Below, piece by piece: positions 1-12,545 of a stretch of 64,000 nucleotides of DNA. The notes under the pieces were generated by a model. That model saw nothing but the letters and a program-made list of their open reading frames with translations. It had not been told where the DNA came from and did not search any database. Position 1 is the stretch's first letter. Every line of letters begins with the position of its first letter. The stretch is from Certhia americana (taxonomy: Eukaryota; Chordata; Aves; Passeriformes; Certhiidae), in NCBI GenBank assembly GCA_018697195.1, contig CM031858.1, positions 110,050,944-110,114,943 of the forward strand, written 5' to 3'. The position numbers were made by a program, and so were the translations under genes.

Positions 1-2696
1 AGTGCTGGGAATTTTACCTGACAGTGACCTTGCAGATAACCTTGCAACACCTCCTGGAAGCCCACAAGTGCAGGACAGTATCCTGGGGCATGGAACAAAT
101 AGCACAGATTTGAGCCAAGGGTTCCTTGAACCCACCATGCTCTAAGGTGACATACTGAAAGATGCAACAGGAAAGCTGGACAAGACATCTGTGCACAAAC
201 GCCTTTTTCTTGTCCCCCTCACCCCTTAAAGAAAAGGTTTCCTTCATTTTCCCACCTCAGTCTTCCCTCCTTCATTTCCAAAATGATGAGGTGCCAGGAA
301 GTAACAAGAATAGCTTTCAGTGGGGGAAATAAGCAAAACTGCCAGTTGGAACCACAACAACAGAAAAGCTCCAAGCCGAAAAACAAACACAGGAGAGGGG
401 GTATCCAAACATTTGTGGGCTACTTGGAAGTAGCTCCTGGAAGTTAGTAACTTGAGTATTTAGACTGCATAACTCTTACAAACCCAGCTGCAAAGCAAAC
501 ACACTCTGCTTCAGTCAGGCTGCCCAGCTCATGCAGTGCTGAGCAACAGCCTGGCAGTGCAACACCGAGATGGGGGCAGTTCTGAAATGTTGCACACAGG
601 GACCTTCCTCCACTGTGCTCTGGGGTCAGCCTTGGGCACACAGCCTGTCCCTTCAGGACAGAGTGAAGGCTTATGCACTCTATTTAGGGTGGTTAATCTC
701 TGTACTCTGCGCAACTAGCCCATATCCTCCTTGCAGAGCAGAACAGTGTGCCCATACAGCCTCTAATCCAGCACATTGCCTTTGGAGGATGCACACCCCC
801 ACACTGCATCCCAGACAGTGGATAGTGCTCCCCTGAACAGTGGCTGCAGTCCCCCAGCCTGTCCTGGAGACTTGCCACCCATGGAGCCACATCCTTACCC
901 AGCCAGGCAGATGTTCTGCCACAAGGGCACCACGACAGAAAGCAAAGCAGCACATGGCACATAATGGCCCATCAAAAGGGGCTTTTACTTCTTTCCTCAG
1001 TTTTTCTTCTCACTCCCCCAGCTCTGACTGTAAGGAGAAATGCCCCAACTTCCTTGTCGCCACCACAATGCTTTCCCTGCTCATTTCACAAACAGAATTG
1101 CTGCATGTTGTGTTTTATATAACATTTGAGTCACTAGAGTTCAGCCCTGGTATGAAGTAACTCCAGTATCAGGTCTCTTTGGCATCTTCCAGCCCCTGAG
1201 ACCTTAAATCTTTATTCTTGATTCTCTTAGAAGCCCAGTGACATTCTCATGGAACAAGGAAATCCACACACATCCAAGTTCTCTGTGATTACAAGATTAA
1301 AACATCCTGAAAGAAAAAAACCCAAGCCAAAAAGGACACTTCTCAAGTAATTTTGCATTTCTTGAAGGTTTGCATTTCCAGGAAGCTCCAAGTGGCTTTC
1401 CCCACTGCAACAAGATTTGCTGCTTTTCCTGGGAAAATCACCATCCATTCCTCTGCTGAGAGCACATCAGCTCTTGCCTGGGCGTGCAGATGCTGCAATC
1501 CCTGGCACAGGGCTCCCCACACCCCCCAAAACACACAGCTGGGCAGCTATTCCTTGGCATTTCACATCTTCATCGTGGCTTCATCCACTCAGTGGGCACC
1601 TTGCAGTCTCAGGAGCATCACTCTCCACGTAACAGGCAACCTGAAGGATGAGGAGGCTGGACTCCACAGCCTCCCAAGCCCCAGGAAGACCCTTCACCCT
1701 CTACTCGCACGCAGCACCAAACCTGGCAGGGCAATACATCACATAACAGTGTGATGTATTGAGACACAGGAGATATTGAGACACAATATCTTTGCACTTG
1801 TGGGTGAAAAGCCTCAGCCAAGCATGCAGCTGCCCTGGCAAAACTGTGATTTATTAGTTTTATGCCACCTTGTGCACCACCTCAGAGACTGCAGTGCAGG
1901 TGTGGCTCTAATCCTCAGCAAAGACACTCTTCAATCTGCTTATACACCTCAATTCTACCTCAATTTCTGTGCTAAGCCTTTTAGATGAGCAGATGTGGCT
2001 TACAGGTGGAGGCACAGTGAAGTTTGCTCCACAAGTTTTTCATACTGCAAATGGTATGAAAATCGCAGACCACAAATGCTACGTAAAACTCTTTCCAAAG
2101 AGAAGCACCAATAAAAGTAAAAAATTTCAGACTTGAAATATTGGCTCACTGAGTTTTATGAAGGTTAGTTTTGAGTCATATGCAATCCACATTAAGATGA
2201 TGAATATTTTCCTATAGGGGAGAGACCTAAGCTGCCCTAATCCAACCAACTTGTTACTCCTAATGCCAAAAGGAAATACAGCAACACCCATGCCCTTTGC
2301 TTCTGACAAACCACCACTGGAATGACTGGAACACACTGCTGTGCTTCCCACAACTTCCATCAAATCCTGTTGCACCAGACCATGCTGTCCAATATCCTCC
2401 AGCACTTCATCTTGGCATAGCTGCCTTTGCTGGGGCATTACAGGGAGTGCCAGTTCACGTAATCACCAAAGCCAGGAACACCTAGTTCCAGAACAGCCCT
2501 TACAGACAAAGCAGAAAACAACGAAGCCCTTCTTTCCTATGCTAGACTTATGCCATTCCTTGCAACAGCAGCATATGATTCATCACACCACATTTGTTTT
2601 AAGCTTAGGGGTCTGACTAACTGTTTGAGGAACCTTAATACCTTAGATTTTATGTGTACCTTGTAGCTTTATTTGAAAGCTAGATGTAATTTAAAT

Positions 2697-2718
2697 GGGG
2701 GGGTGGGGGGGTGGGGGA
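2697..2718 (+). repeat. G-rich tract, possible G-quadruplex
   Basis: Three runs of five to seven G are separated by single T residues. The last two runs can be subdivided, so four G-tracts are available. It sits in intron 1 of GAREM1, where the G run is on the non-template side relative to the plus strand. Confidence 0.6.
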
Positions 2719-5553
2719 GAGTTAAAGTTATAGCACTTGAATTCCACTTAAGAAACGACTAATAGTATTTCACCTTCCAATACCTGAACTACATAATTAT
2801 CCAGGAAGTGTTTATCCAGTTACGTACATGAAGGCTTCACCTCACAAAGTCAAAACTTTAGAAATTGAAACCAAGAACTAGCAGTTTCACACCTTGAATA
2901 ACAGAAAAGAATATGAAAATTTATTAAGCACACAAGAAATAAGAGCAGTGTAACTATTTTCCATCCTAGTAGCCCTAACACACTACCAAGCGTTCAAATA
3001 TCTGGTTAAGAACACATAATACACACTACCAAAATGGGTATGATGCTGAGCTCTTTATCTACCTCCCTAGAAGTCCAGGGTACTCCTGGGAACAGATTTT
3101 GCCAAGGTACTGGACTCCATCTCCAGAAAGGCATGATAATCTTCACAGACACCATTCAGTAGCTGCAGGTTTTAAATGAATTAAAAGCTTTTCTACTAAA
3201 ATGTTTCTGGAACACGTCTCTGCCAGCAAGGGAAAAGGAAAAAACCAATCCAACCAAAACAAAAACCCAGGAGCAGTGGTTGGTGGCAACCTGTCAATTG
3301 ATTTTTTCCATTCGATTGTCTTGATGGAAACAGCAGACCGCACAGTGAAGGTAGAAGGAAAAGGAAGCAAGCAGGAGACGCTACTGGGATTATTCTTTAA
3401 TGGCAGAACACACAGTGTAACAGAGCTTCAAAGCTCTTCCGTGCCTAAGGAAGAAATCAACTCATGTGGATACAACGTATCTTGAGGATATTTTCCATCA
3501 AACAAAACTTGTCTTGTCTGCCCCATACATAAGAACTATCACCTACCACACCTCACTGGACTAGGCAGCCACACCTACAGTGGGCAATCAGAACACAGCC
3601 ATTGCCCAGGGTCTGAGCAGATCTGAAACCTTTTTCTTGGTCTGTTCAAAAGCTCTGCCCCACTCCCTCCCACATGATGCCTTTTAAAGATTTATTCAAT
3701 AGCAGACTACTGAGACAAGCTGCACTAGCTTCTCAAAAGAAGGAGGTCATTCAAGACAATTAAAGCACGGATAGCAGCATTCAGACCTTTAAAGAATAAG
3801 TCTCTTTGTAGTTTCAAAGTATTGTTCAGCTGTACAGATAACCCGCATTTGTGGAGTGACGCAATGCAAAATTTTCATTATGTATACGGCCACGCTGTTC
3901 TATTGAGTACGATGTTCTTTGATAAGATATGAGGGTGCTTAGTTTCCAGAACTGGAATCAGCTCTACAATAATGTGCTGAACAGAACAATAGTCCCCTGA
4001 ACACGACTAGGGTAGACAGTTGTCACCATGAGAAAGTTTGAAATGAAGAGGAGAACCTGAAATAAAACCAAATAAAATCCTTTTGTCCCCAGGAGCAACA
4101 GCAGTACAAACTCACTATTCACCCACTACTGATATGCACAGGAGTTCACCTAAGGGCAGGAAAGAAGAAAATCACCTTTTAAATCTCTTACCCATTTTAC
4201 AGATTTTTCCTTTCTTTACAGCCACCAATTCTGCCATTTCATCTTACAGTACTTTTACAGTGCATAAGGAAGAATTTTCTTCAATGTCTTGGTGGTTCAC
4301 TGAGACCCATCATCTCCTTTGCAGGGAAGTTCAGCATGTTTTTCCCACCATGCACATTAGGGAATCACTTTCTCTGTGAGCTGAGGTCAAGTGTCACTAT
4401 ATTTGATCCCAACAGCACCACCACATTTTTTTTTCCTAGACATCACTTAAGAAAAAAACAAAAAAAAAAATCAGAGGACCACATGGCCTTTTAATATCAT
4501 AAACTTTAGTCTTGTACACAAACTGGGAATTTCTGTGAACTATTCCAGTTCATATCCAATATACGGGTAAAAAATACCTACAAGGAAAGGCTGATCTCTG
4601 CTTGTGAAAACACAGCAAGACTGTCTGGGAAAAAGGGAGCGCCACTAAGAAAAAGAATGACAGGCTCTTGGGAGTCTGAAGACAGCAGTACGCTTACAAA
4701 AAAAAAAGCTTGGCTTAAAGCTCAGCTCTATGCAAAGCAATATTTTCCAGATCTTAACCTTGATAGCATTTCTCTTTTACCCTCCAAAATTATCCTTAGA
4801 AAAATAATTACCAGAAATTTAAAGCCCTGAGATCACCACGCACAACATCATCTCCACACCAGCAACAAGCCACAGTGGCAGCTTTGCGGTCAGCTTTTTC
4901 TCCTGGTGGTCTGGGGAAAGCCAAGCCCAGCCTCATTTGCAGCCCTGGCTCTCACAGGCCAGTGATGCTCACCCCTTGCCCCGCTGCAACAACCACACTG
5001 TGATAAGATCGCTTTCTGCCGCGGGTTCCCAGAGCAAAATCTTTTCCCCACTGCACCCACCCACAAGTCTCTCACTGGGGTGGGATTCAGCTGTGACAAT
5101 GCAAATCGGGACCAGGGGGCGGAAGGGGGGGGGACAGGAAAAACACAGCACAAAGCTCGTTCCTCTCTTGCTCTTCAAGTCTTGCTTCTTTTCATCTGAA
5201 AGAGCCCACTCAGTGAATTCCACAGCGTGAGATCAACCCCATGGATTTTCTCTGGTCGGGTGTTTATCACTTTTTTAGCAGTTTTGTATTTATCATCTAG
5301 AAATATTTAAGTTGTTATGGAGGTTGGAAAAAAAACCCCATACAGAACCCATTTGCTCCATTCAAGAGTGAGTCCCTTCAAGGTCTGGGTTCTTTTTCAG
5401 TCTATTTATTAAATTAATATAACAATAGTCACCAGCAAAACAACAATCACATGAACACACTGAAACAAACAAAATTTGATTTATGACTTAACAGCATCCA
5501 AAAGCAAAACTGGAAACATCACCAGTCTTAAAATTAAAAAAAAAAAAAAAAAC

Positions 5554-5577
5554 AACCTGAAAAGTTTTTCAGGTTTT
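5554..5577. repeat. Short perfect hairpin
   Basis: Two 10-base arms (AACCTGAAAA and TTTTCAGGTT) are perfect reverse complements with a two-base loop. It follows a poly-A run inside GAREM1 intron 1. No function is evident. Confidence 0.5.
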
Positions 5578-8443
5578 CAAACTCTGAAAAAAGCCTCCCA
5601 GAAGTTAACATATTTATCATTTCTAGATGGATAAGGTAGGCATGAATGCCTAACTACTTCCAACTATATCTTGATGTAACAAAAGACTACTTCCTCTCAT
5701 ACCATCAAGAAAAACCCTCCCTTCTTAGCAGAGGACCAAATTTAGTGCACATAAATATTTCATAACTTCATCCTGTCAAGAAATCAAACTGAATTACTTA
5801 AGGGCAATTTTCCAGGAGCTGCACATCCAATCTCGAAGAATAAAACTGAACTGATCGTACGCGCTTTTCTGCTTCATACTAAAAGGCCAGAAGGTGAAGC
5901 AACAGTGCAATACTGGACATCTTGTGTGGGTGTCATCTAAGAACATTATCCACCAAGTGGTAAACTCCATTAAGAAACGTAGAAACAACATAGTAAGACT
6001 GACATCTTCTGAAGAGAATACAACTCCAGCTTTACAATCCTCTCCTACATCCTGGTCCGCCAGAAGAAACAAATTCTGGCTTTCACAAAGCCTCTTGGAA
6101 ACTCAAGCAACAGCCAAGAAACAACTTGCTGCTACAGACAGAGGCCAACCACAGAATCAAAAGGTGACTGAAGACAGACATCTACAGGTGGTTCGATTTC
6201 CAACAGCATGAAACATACGCAGCTTCCACTGACCTGGAGAGGAATTAAGCACCTTAAGAAGACATGAGGCCACTTCCGTGCAAACAAACCCTGACCCAAA
6301 GATAAGTCACAACCTGAAAAACTGGCACAAGACACTACCTTGCTAACAGAGGTAGCCTTAAACTTCCTATGCACTGGATGACACACATTTGGATTGGACT
6401 CTGCATTTATTTTCTTCAGCGTTGCATCAAGAGATTTTCTGACAGAGCTCCACTTGTTAACTTTGCAAGACAAGAACCGGGATGCAGAGCAACCACCCTG
6501 CAACAGCTCATGCTCCAATCAATTCCACAAGCATTGCACATTTCCAATTTTCCTCCTTTAGAAGGCTATGCACTGATTCATGGTTGCTTTCTCTTATTGC
6601 AAGACAACCTCCTCTGGAAAAAGGAAAAGCATTCTCTTTGTATCCCCAAGACCATGGCGTCTGCATTCTTTATAAAATATTGATTTGTCTGCTGTCTGTA
6701 GTGCCCGAAGTTAAAAGTACATGCATTTGAGTAGGCAAAACCAGACCCACAAGCCGCTGAACCGGGCAGACCTAAATCAGCTCCAACTGGAAGCCCTTCT
6801 CACAGAGCTCCACCTGAGCCTGCCTCCTGGCAGGGCTTAGTGTGGGGTTGAACCACTACTGCAGGACACCTACACCAACAGCTGCCTCATGTCTGGCCAT
6901 CTCAGGGCATGGGCAGAAGAGCTCAGGTCTGTTTACACCCACTTAAACATGCATATGCTCTTAAATGTGGTACATGGGACAAAAAGCCACAGCATCTTTG
7001 TCTCCCCAACAATGATGGGATATTCCAATCAACAGCTCCAACACAAGACCCCCCTCCCCAGAAAAACCCCAACAGCCACTTGCTTCAAAACCCTCAAACT
7101 TTCTCTGCCCACAAAGCTTTTTCATATAACTTCCAACGAAGAAAGACAAGAGGAGCAGGGAGATTGGGAGGTATAACACACAGAGAGGGAAATTAATAAG
7201 TCATCAATATATATATCCTGTATAGCCTGAACCAGTGCCAGGAGCCTCAAGTAAATTGACAGCCTTAAGTGCAGTGAGTGGAGGCCATTTTAGCTGTTCC
7301 TAGTGACAGAAGGTATTACCATGAGGAGCTCCTTAACATACAAGCTTTGCCATTCTCACAGGACAACATACATTTGACACAGATAAAGGCAGACACAATT
7401 AAAAAAGAGAAAAAAACCCTTTTCTTTAACCTGCTCCTGAGTTTCAGCTCTGAGGAAGCACTATGAGTGAAAGGAAAAATACTGCATAATCCAGGGGCAA
7501 AGTCAAAAATCATCACTGCATTATGGAAACTGCAGTTAAGTAATAAAACACTCTTGGTTTTAACCTACACACTGGGAAGTAACAGAGGACGATGCCCGTG
7601 CTCATTTTTAACTTTTCAAATCAATACAAAACTTGATAAAACAAGAACTGCTCTATTACATCATAAAGGTACATTGTGACTTCATAAACTAATGAATTAA
7701 AAAGCCTAGATTTTTTTTCTAATTTGTGAGTTATCTTCTGCATTCCTTTAGAGAGCTGGACAGTTTTCATGGAGCTACCATGCAATGCTGAGCCTTTATA
7801 AAAAAAATCCCATATTTTTCTAATTCTCTGTGCCGACACATTACTTTCCAAGATATGGATCTAGGAAAGGTAAAACGGTACTGTCATAGCTGCTCTATCA
7901 GACCTGATTCATATTTCCTGGAGTAAACAAAAAGCTGCAGCTTGGAAACGGCAGGTGAGCACCCAAGTGAACTGTAATAAAAAGTTATCTGGAGACTGCA
8001 AAGGCTTCTTACGGTACTCCTTTCTTTTTACAGGTCCGCGGCTTTCGCAGGGAGTTGCAACATAAGGGATTTAAACCATTTAGCTATTTTGTATCCCTTC
8101 TTATTTGGCCTTGCCGTAGCATCACTTCATCAAAACACCGTGTCTCTAGGGCTGAAAATGCCCTTCCACGTTTAATTTGGGACTGCGAGGACATCTCTCA
8201 CTGGGGCAGGCTGCTGACAGCAAACAGGCTCCACCGAGCTGCCCTCCGCACACACGGAGGGGACAACCCAAATATTTTGGTGCAAAGCAATGCGCGGGCT
8301 CCGCGGCGAGTGGGAGCCTTGCAGCGAGCCCCGGCAGGGGCAGATGCCAGCTGAAGGACCGCGGGGAGAGCGCTCCCGGGACTGTGTCCGGCAGCCCGCC
8401 CGCAGCCCGGCGCCCGCCCGGCCCCGCTCCCCGCCCCACGCAC

Positions 8444-8564
8444 CGCTGTCCAGCCGGGCGATCTGGGGCAGCCGGTAGGTGCTGACGAGCAGGTCCAGGG
8501 GCACGGCCACCGCGCTCCACTTCACGTCCTTGAGGTTGCAGCCCAGCGGCGGGCCGGGGTCCAT
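8444..8564 (-). CDS. GAREM1: GAREM1 first coding exon (GRB2-associated regulator of MAPK1)
   Basis: The exon encodes 40 residues plus one base of a split codon, starting MDPGPPLGCNLKDVKWSAVA and ending TYRLPQIARLDS. From memory, the human GAREM1 (FAM59A) N-terminus is nearly the same (MDP..LGC.LKDVKWS.VAVPLDLLVSTYRLPQIARLD), including the phase of the first intron. GAREM1 is a cytoplasmic adaptor that is phosphorylated after EGF-receptor activation and binds GRB2 and SHP2 to promote ERK signalling. This exon is the beginning of its N-terminal CABIT-type region. The start has a good Kozak context (A at -3, G at +4). The exon ends at a GTGCGT donor at 8,443-8,438. The CABIT remainder, proline-rich segments and C-terminal SAM domain lie outside the window. 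The reading frame is also open upstream but holds no ATG, so this start is preferred. Confidence 0.93.
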
Positions 8565-8669
8565 CTTCCCGGCCCGGGAAGGGAGGGAGCAGCCAGACAG
8601 GCAGCGCCGGCGGGGTGCTCCTACCCGGCGGGGCGGCTGCCAGCGGGGCGGGCGGCGGAGGGGGCGCCG

Positions 8670-8692
8670 GGAGGGAGGGAGGGAGGGAGGGA
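8670..8692. repeat. (GGGA)n tandem repeat
   Basis: About six GGGA units on the plus strand (TCCC on the GAREM1 sense strand) lie about 100 bases upstream of the GAREM1 start codon, inside the CpG island. Confidence 0.8.
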
Positions 8693-8761
8693 GCGCGGTT
8701 CGCTCCGCGCCAGCACCCGGGACACGCAGGGCTAAGCAGAGAGGGAGGCCCGCCGGGCGCC

Positions 8762-8763
<2 letters not shown>

Positions 8764-8808
<45 letters not shown>
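8764..8808. repeat. (CTG)15 / (CAG)15 triplet repeat in GAREM1 upstream region
   Basis: Fifteen uninterrupted CTG units on the plus strand, which are CAG/AGC units on the GAREM1 sense strand, are followed by interrupted CGG and CTG units to about 8,835. The tract is about 200 bases upstream of the GAREM1 ATG, in the likely 5' UTR or promoter. In the GAREM1 reading frame it would read as serine, but there is no in-frame ATG upstream. Confidence 0.9.
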
Positions 8809-8809
<1 letters not shown>

Positions 8810-9908
8810 GGCGGCTGCTGCCTCTGCTGCTGCTGCTCCCGCCGCCCCCCGGGACCGGCTGGGGCCGCCCGCCGCCGCCGCCGCGCCTGGCCCAGGAAGC
8901 GCCATCCCAGCACTGACTAATCAACAGGGTGCGAGCAACGCCTGCGCAGCTGCCGCTCCTCCCCGCGCCGAAAAGGAAAGTGCCGGGCTGCCCGCCCGCC
9001 CGGCGCGGAGAGCCAGAGCCGGAGCCTGCCAGAGCCGCCCAGCCCGTCCCTCTCACTCCACCCTCCGACCGCTCGCCCGACGTGCAGCCCGCACTTGGGC
9101 TCTGTATCTGTTATTTTAGTTTTCACCTGTGAGTCACGAATATACGTGTGAGTTCATGTATACAGACTGTGCACTGTTGCTGCACACGCAAGTATTACAT
9201 ATAGTACGTATTCAAAGGTATTCACACCATGGGAACGTTTGTAGACACTCGTTCTTCAAAGCGGCTCGTGTGATGAAATCTTGTATGATCTTCGTAAGTT
9301 ACTTTATTTAATGTTATCCTTTATTTTACGCATTTTGATCTCCAGGCTACCAGATTGCAGAAACTCGGAAATTAACCAGAAAAACTCCTGTACTGTGCTC
9401 AAGTTTATTTTGTTTACTTCTGTGTCAAAACTGTTTATTTTATTGCAGTAAACTTGGCTACATTTAAGCCTTTACTGTTAACTACAGACATAAAAGTGCC
9501 TTGCAGTGAATAGCAAAACTGACAACATCCACAACCAGTATCTCTCTCCAGGCTCCAGCTTCTCCATTTATCCTTGAGACTACCACGGATGGCAGAGCTC
9601 CGGGAAGAGCTGTGGTACCAAGAGCCCTCCTGCCACTCACCCTTCCTCATGGCCTGGGTAAAGCGCCAGACACTGCTGCATGCCTTTGTCACTGCTGGTG
9701 CCACAGCACTGCCCGCACGAGGAGGGCTGAGACAGACATTCTCTTGTTCTGCTCTGCCACAAACAGAGCCTGGAACTTTATCCATGGTTTCCAAGATGGA
9801 ACAAAGAATGTGGAAACTAGTCGATATAGATGATTACAGAAAACCCAAGTTACCTTACCTTAAGTGGATCGAGGTTGGCTTGAAGCTCATCCTGCTATGG
9901 GTCCATGC

Positions 9909-9950
9909 TTTGGCTATACAATGTGGCACTTTGGCTATACAATGTGGCAA
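9909..9950 (+). repeat. Two-copy tandem duplication of 21 bases
   Basis: The unit, with core TTGGCTATACAATGTGGCA, is present twice head to tail. It is a local slippage-type duplication with no clear function. Confidence 0.75.
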
Positions 9951-10159
9951 AGTGGTTTCCCAACACTGTGGAAAACCTTCACTTCTAACAAAGGTTCTTC
10001 TGCTGTTAGATCCTACCTACCAGAATAGTTAGCTTTAAAAATTTTTAAAATTTACCTTGAATAGATACTTCTTTTCAAAGCAATTTTCCTTTTACCAAGT
10101 TCACCAAATGCTTTTCAATAACATCAGGGAATTAAGCTACTGAAGTGCAAAGTAGTATA

Positions 10160-10885
10160 ACAGACTGGTTGGGAGGGACCACATCAGGTCATCTAGTCCA
10201 ACCTCTGTGCTCAAGCAGGGTCATTCCAGAGCACATGGCCCAGGATTGCATCCAGACAGTTCTAGAATATCTCCATTGAGGGAGGCTCCACAACTTCTCT
10301 GGGCAATCTGTTCCCGTGCTCAGTCACTGCACAGTAAATTCAGGTGGAACTTCCTGAGCCTCAGTTTCTGCCCATTGCCTCTAGTCATATTGCTTGACAT
10401 CACTGAGAAGAGCCTGGCCCCATCCTCTTGACACCCTCCCTTCAGGTACTTATAAACATTGATGAAGTCCCCTTAGTCGTCTCTTCTCTCTTCTTAAGGC
10501 TGAACAGGCCTGGTTCCCTCAGCCTGCCCTTATCAGAGAGATGCTCCAGCTCCTTAATCATCTTTGTTGCTCTCCACTGGATCCACTCCATGTCTCTCTT
10601 GTATTGAGAACTGGACACAGTGCTACAGATGTGGCCTCACCAGGGCTGAGTAGAGGGGCAAGATCATCTCTCTGGACCAACTGGCAATGCTGTTCCTAAT
10701 GCACCCAAGGATACCATTGGCCTTCCTGGCCACCAGGGCATTCTGCTGGCTCATGGACAGCTCCTTGTCCACCAGGCCCCTCAGGTCCTTCTCCACAGAG
10801 CTGCTACCCAGCAGGTGAGTCCTCGGGGGTATCAGCCACGCCTCACAGTTTTGTGTCATCAGTGAACTTGAGAACTGTTGCTAAG
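10160..10885 (-). mobile_element. CR1 LINE fragment, 3' part, minus orientation
   Basis: On the minus strand this reads as the 3' end of a CR1 non-LTR retrotransposon: the end of the reverse-transcriptase frame followed by the short 3' untranslated region. On the plus strand the near end shows the usual reversed CR1 tail, with GGGAGGGACCACATCAGGTC and CATCTAGTCCAACCTCTG. The frame at 10,623-10,859 corresponds to the CR1 segment with '[10 protein letters not shown]'. It is 5'-truncated, as most bird CR1 copies are. Confidence 0.88.
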
Positions 10886-12264
10886 AGCATTATTGCTGAA
10901 ATACGAAACGCATGGGTTAAAGCTCATTCCCGCTTGATGCAGTTTCCAGGTGCAGTATGTAAAACAAAGGAGATCAGATCAAGTCCAAGTGAGATTCACC
11001 AGGACTGGAAGCACTAGTCTGTCAGGAATTGTTCTTAAACACTATCTTGGGTACCATTAATTCCAGGAGAGATACCATCTCACAGCATATGTCTCTCTCA
11101 GACATCATGCATTTCTGCTGTCTGGGAAGGAATACATCTTTCACACAGAAAGAGTTACTGTTGATTTTTCTTGAAATATTTTTACATTTTTCTGTACTAG
11201 ATGTCCTAGGGCCTTTAAATCTGCCTTCCCATAACCGTTTTTGTGTTCTCTCCAACCAGTAAAAACCCAGCCCACTCTTAACATTTAAAAGGAACAATGT
11301 GCATTTAAAAAAAATGTAACATCTAGATACAATCTAAATTTCATTCAGTTGTCTCCAGGCAGAGTGTTCATAATGCTCACTAGTATTTAAACGTCTTGCT
11401 CTGGCTCCTGGAGTCACTTTGTTATGTGTCCTAACTGTACTCCAGCTCTACCTCCTTGGAATATATTCTAATAGTACATAAATGGTATTCAAATCACCAT
11501 CACATAACAGAAATTTCTTGTTTTAAGTGCACCTTATGTATAATGAACACTTTAGAGATAATTTTTCCTGATGTCTAGCAATGCCTTAGTGTGATCTCTT
11601 ACCAGTCTCCTAACTGTTGTAAAATACTAATGAAGCCACCAGACCTGAAGAGCAAATCCACCCTAGGGCCATGGCCTCAGTTTCACAACGTCTTAGTTTT
11701 TTGTCTATGTGCCTTTCAGATGGTGTTCAGGGACAGTCTTTATGAATCAACAGAAAATTCTTGCCATAAAACCATAAGCAGTGGCAAAAGAACTTAGAAT
11801 AATTCCTGAAATTATTCTTAAATGTATTTTGAATCGACTTGCACATTGGTTTCACAACACATCTATGCAATAGTCTGTAAAATGTGTAGTATATATGTAT
11901 TCCATTGCCAATAATATTATTTTTAAAGCATTTCAGCTCATTCTCTCTTCGTATGTGTGCTAACATCTGAAAAAAAAATGTTTAAGACAAATTCATTTTA
12001 GTATGAGGCTGGTAACATGCTTTACAGTTTTGTCTGCATACGTGTGAATATATCAAATAAAATTGAGCTTTATACAGTAAGTTTCATGGGAAACCATAAT
12101 ATTTGGTATTTCTTTAAAAAACTCACCAATAATTTGCATTCCTTGTTCCTATATGATTTTGTTTTTATACCAAAGGTCCTATTTCCCTAATATTTACAAA
12201 TCCAGTGGGCTATAACAGAAGATGCAGTGATCATTTCAGAATTGGATCCTAAATTTCTTTCTCT

Positions 12265-12545
12265 GAATCTCAGAATTACAAAATAATTTAAATTGGAAGG
12301 GACCAGCAAGGTCATTGAGCACAACCTTTGACCAAACACCACCTTGTCGACTAAATCACAGCACTAAGTGCCACATTTAGTTATTTCTGTAACACTTCCA
12401 GAGATGAGAGTTTCTACCCCCTCTCTGGGCAGCCTGTTCCAATGCTTAACAACCCTTTCCATGAATAAACTTTTCCTGATGTCTAACCTGAATCATTTTT
12501 TGCCCTTTCTAGTGAGAGTGGTGTTTATTCCCCACTGGCACACTC
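12265..12545 (-). mobile_element. CR1 LINE 3' fragment, minus orientation
   Basis: The reversed CR1 tail is recognisable: GGAAGGGACCAGCAAGGTC, then a diverged '...AACACCACCTTGT', then CTGGGCAGCCTGTTCCAATG and AACTTTTCCTGATGTCTAA. Only the last 280 bases or so of the element are present. Confidence 0.85.

Larger units (their letters stand above)
1..8443 (-). other. GAREM1: Intron 1 of GAREM1 (partial)
   Basis: This stretch lies downstream of the GAREM1 exon-1 donor on the minus strand. I looked for the next GAREM1 exon in it and found none, which fits a long first intron. The open frames present (for example minus 6,132-6,518 and plus 3,201-3,485) have no recognisable domains or convincing splice sites and are treated as chance. 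It contains a G-rich run near 2.7 kb and a short inverted repeat near 5.56 kb. I saw no confident CR1 copy. Confidence 0.75.
8290..9090 (-). promoter_or_regulatory. GAREM1: CpG-island promoter of GAREM1
   Basis: The region is very rich in G+C and CpG, in contrast to the AT-rich flanks, and it surrounds the first coding exon of GAREM1. There is no clear TATA box, as is usual for CpG-island promoters. Transcription would run leftwards. The island also carries a GGGA tandem run and a (CTG)15 tract upstream of the start codon. Several long open frames here, on both strands, are a by-product of the high GC content. The transcription start was not located. Confidence 0.8.

Noticed and set aside
6132..6518. 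128-residue minus-strand frame
   Set aside because: It is in a GAREM1 intron, has no recognisable domain, and is no match to GAREM1 exon 2 as I remember it.
8146..8913. 255-residue minus-strand frame with a polyglutamine run
   Set aside because: It is in a different frame from GAREM1, runs through the donor and the triplet repeat, and has low-complexity composition typical of CpG islands.
8479..8920. Plus-strand polyleucine and polycysteine frames
   Set aside because: These are translations of the CTG repeat on the strand opposite GAREM1.
9574..10032. 152-residue plus-strand frame
   Set aside because: It runs through a tandem duplication and matches no known family, and no splice or promoter context was found.
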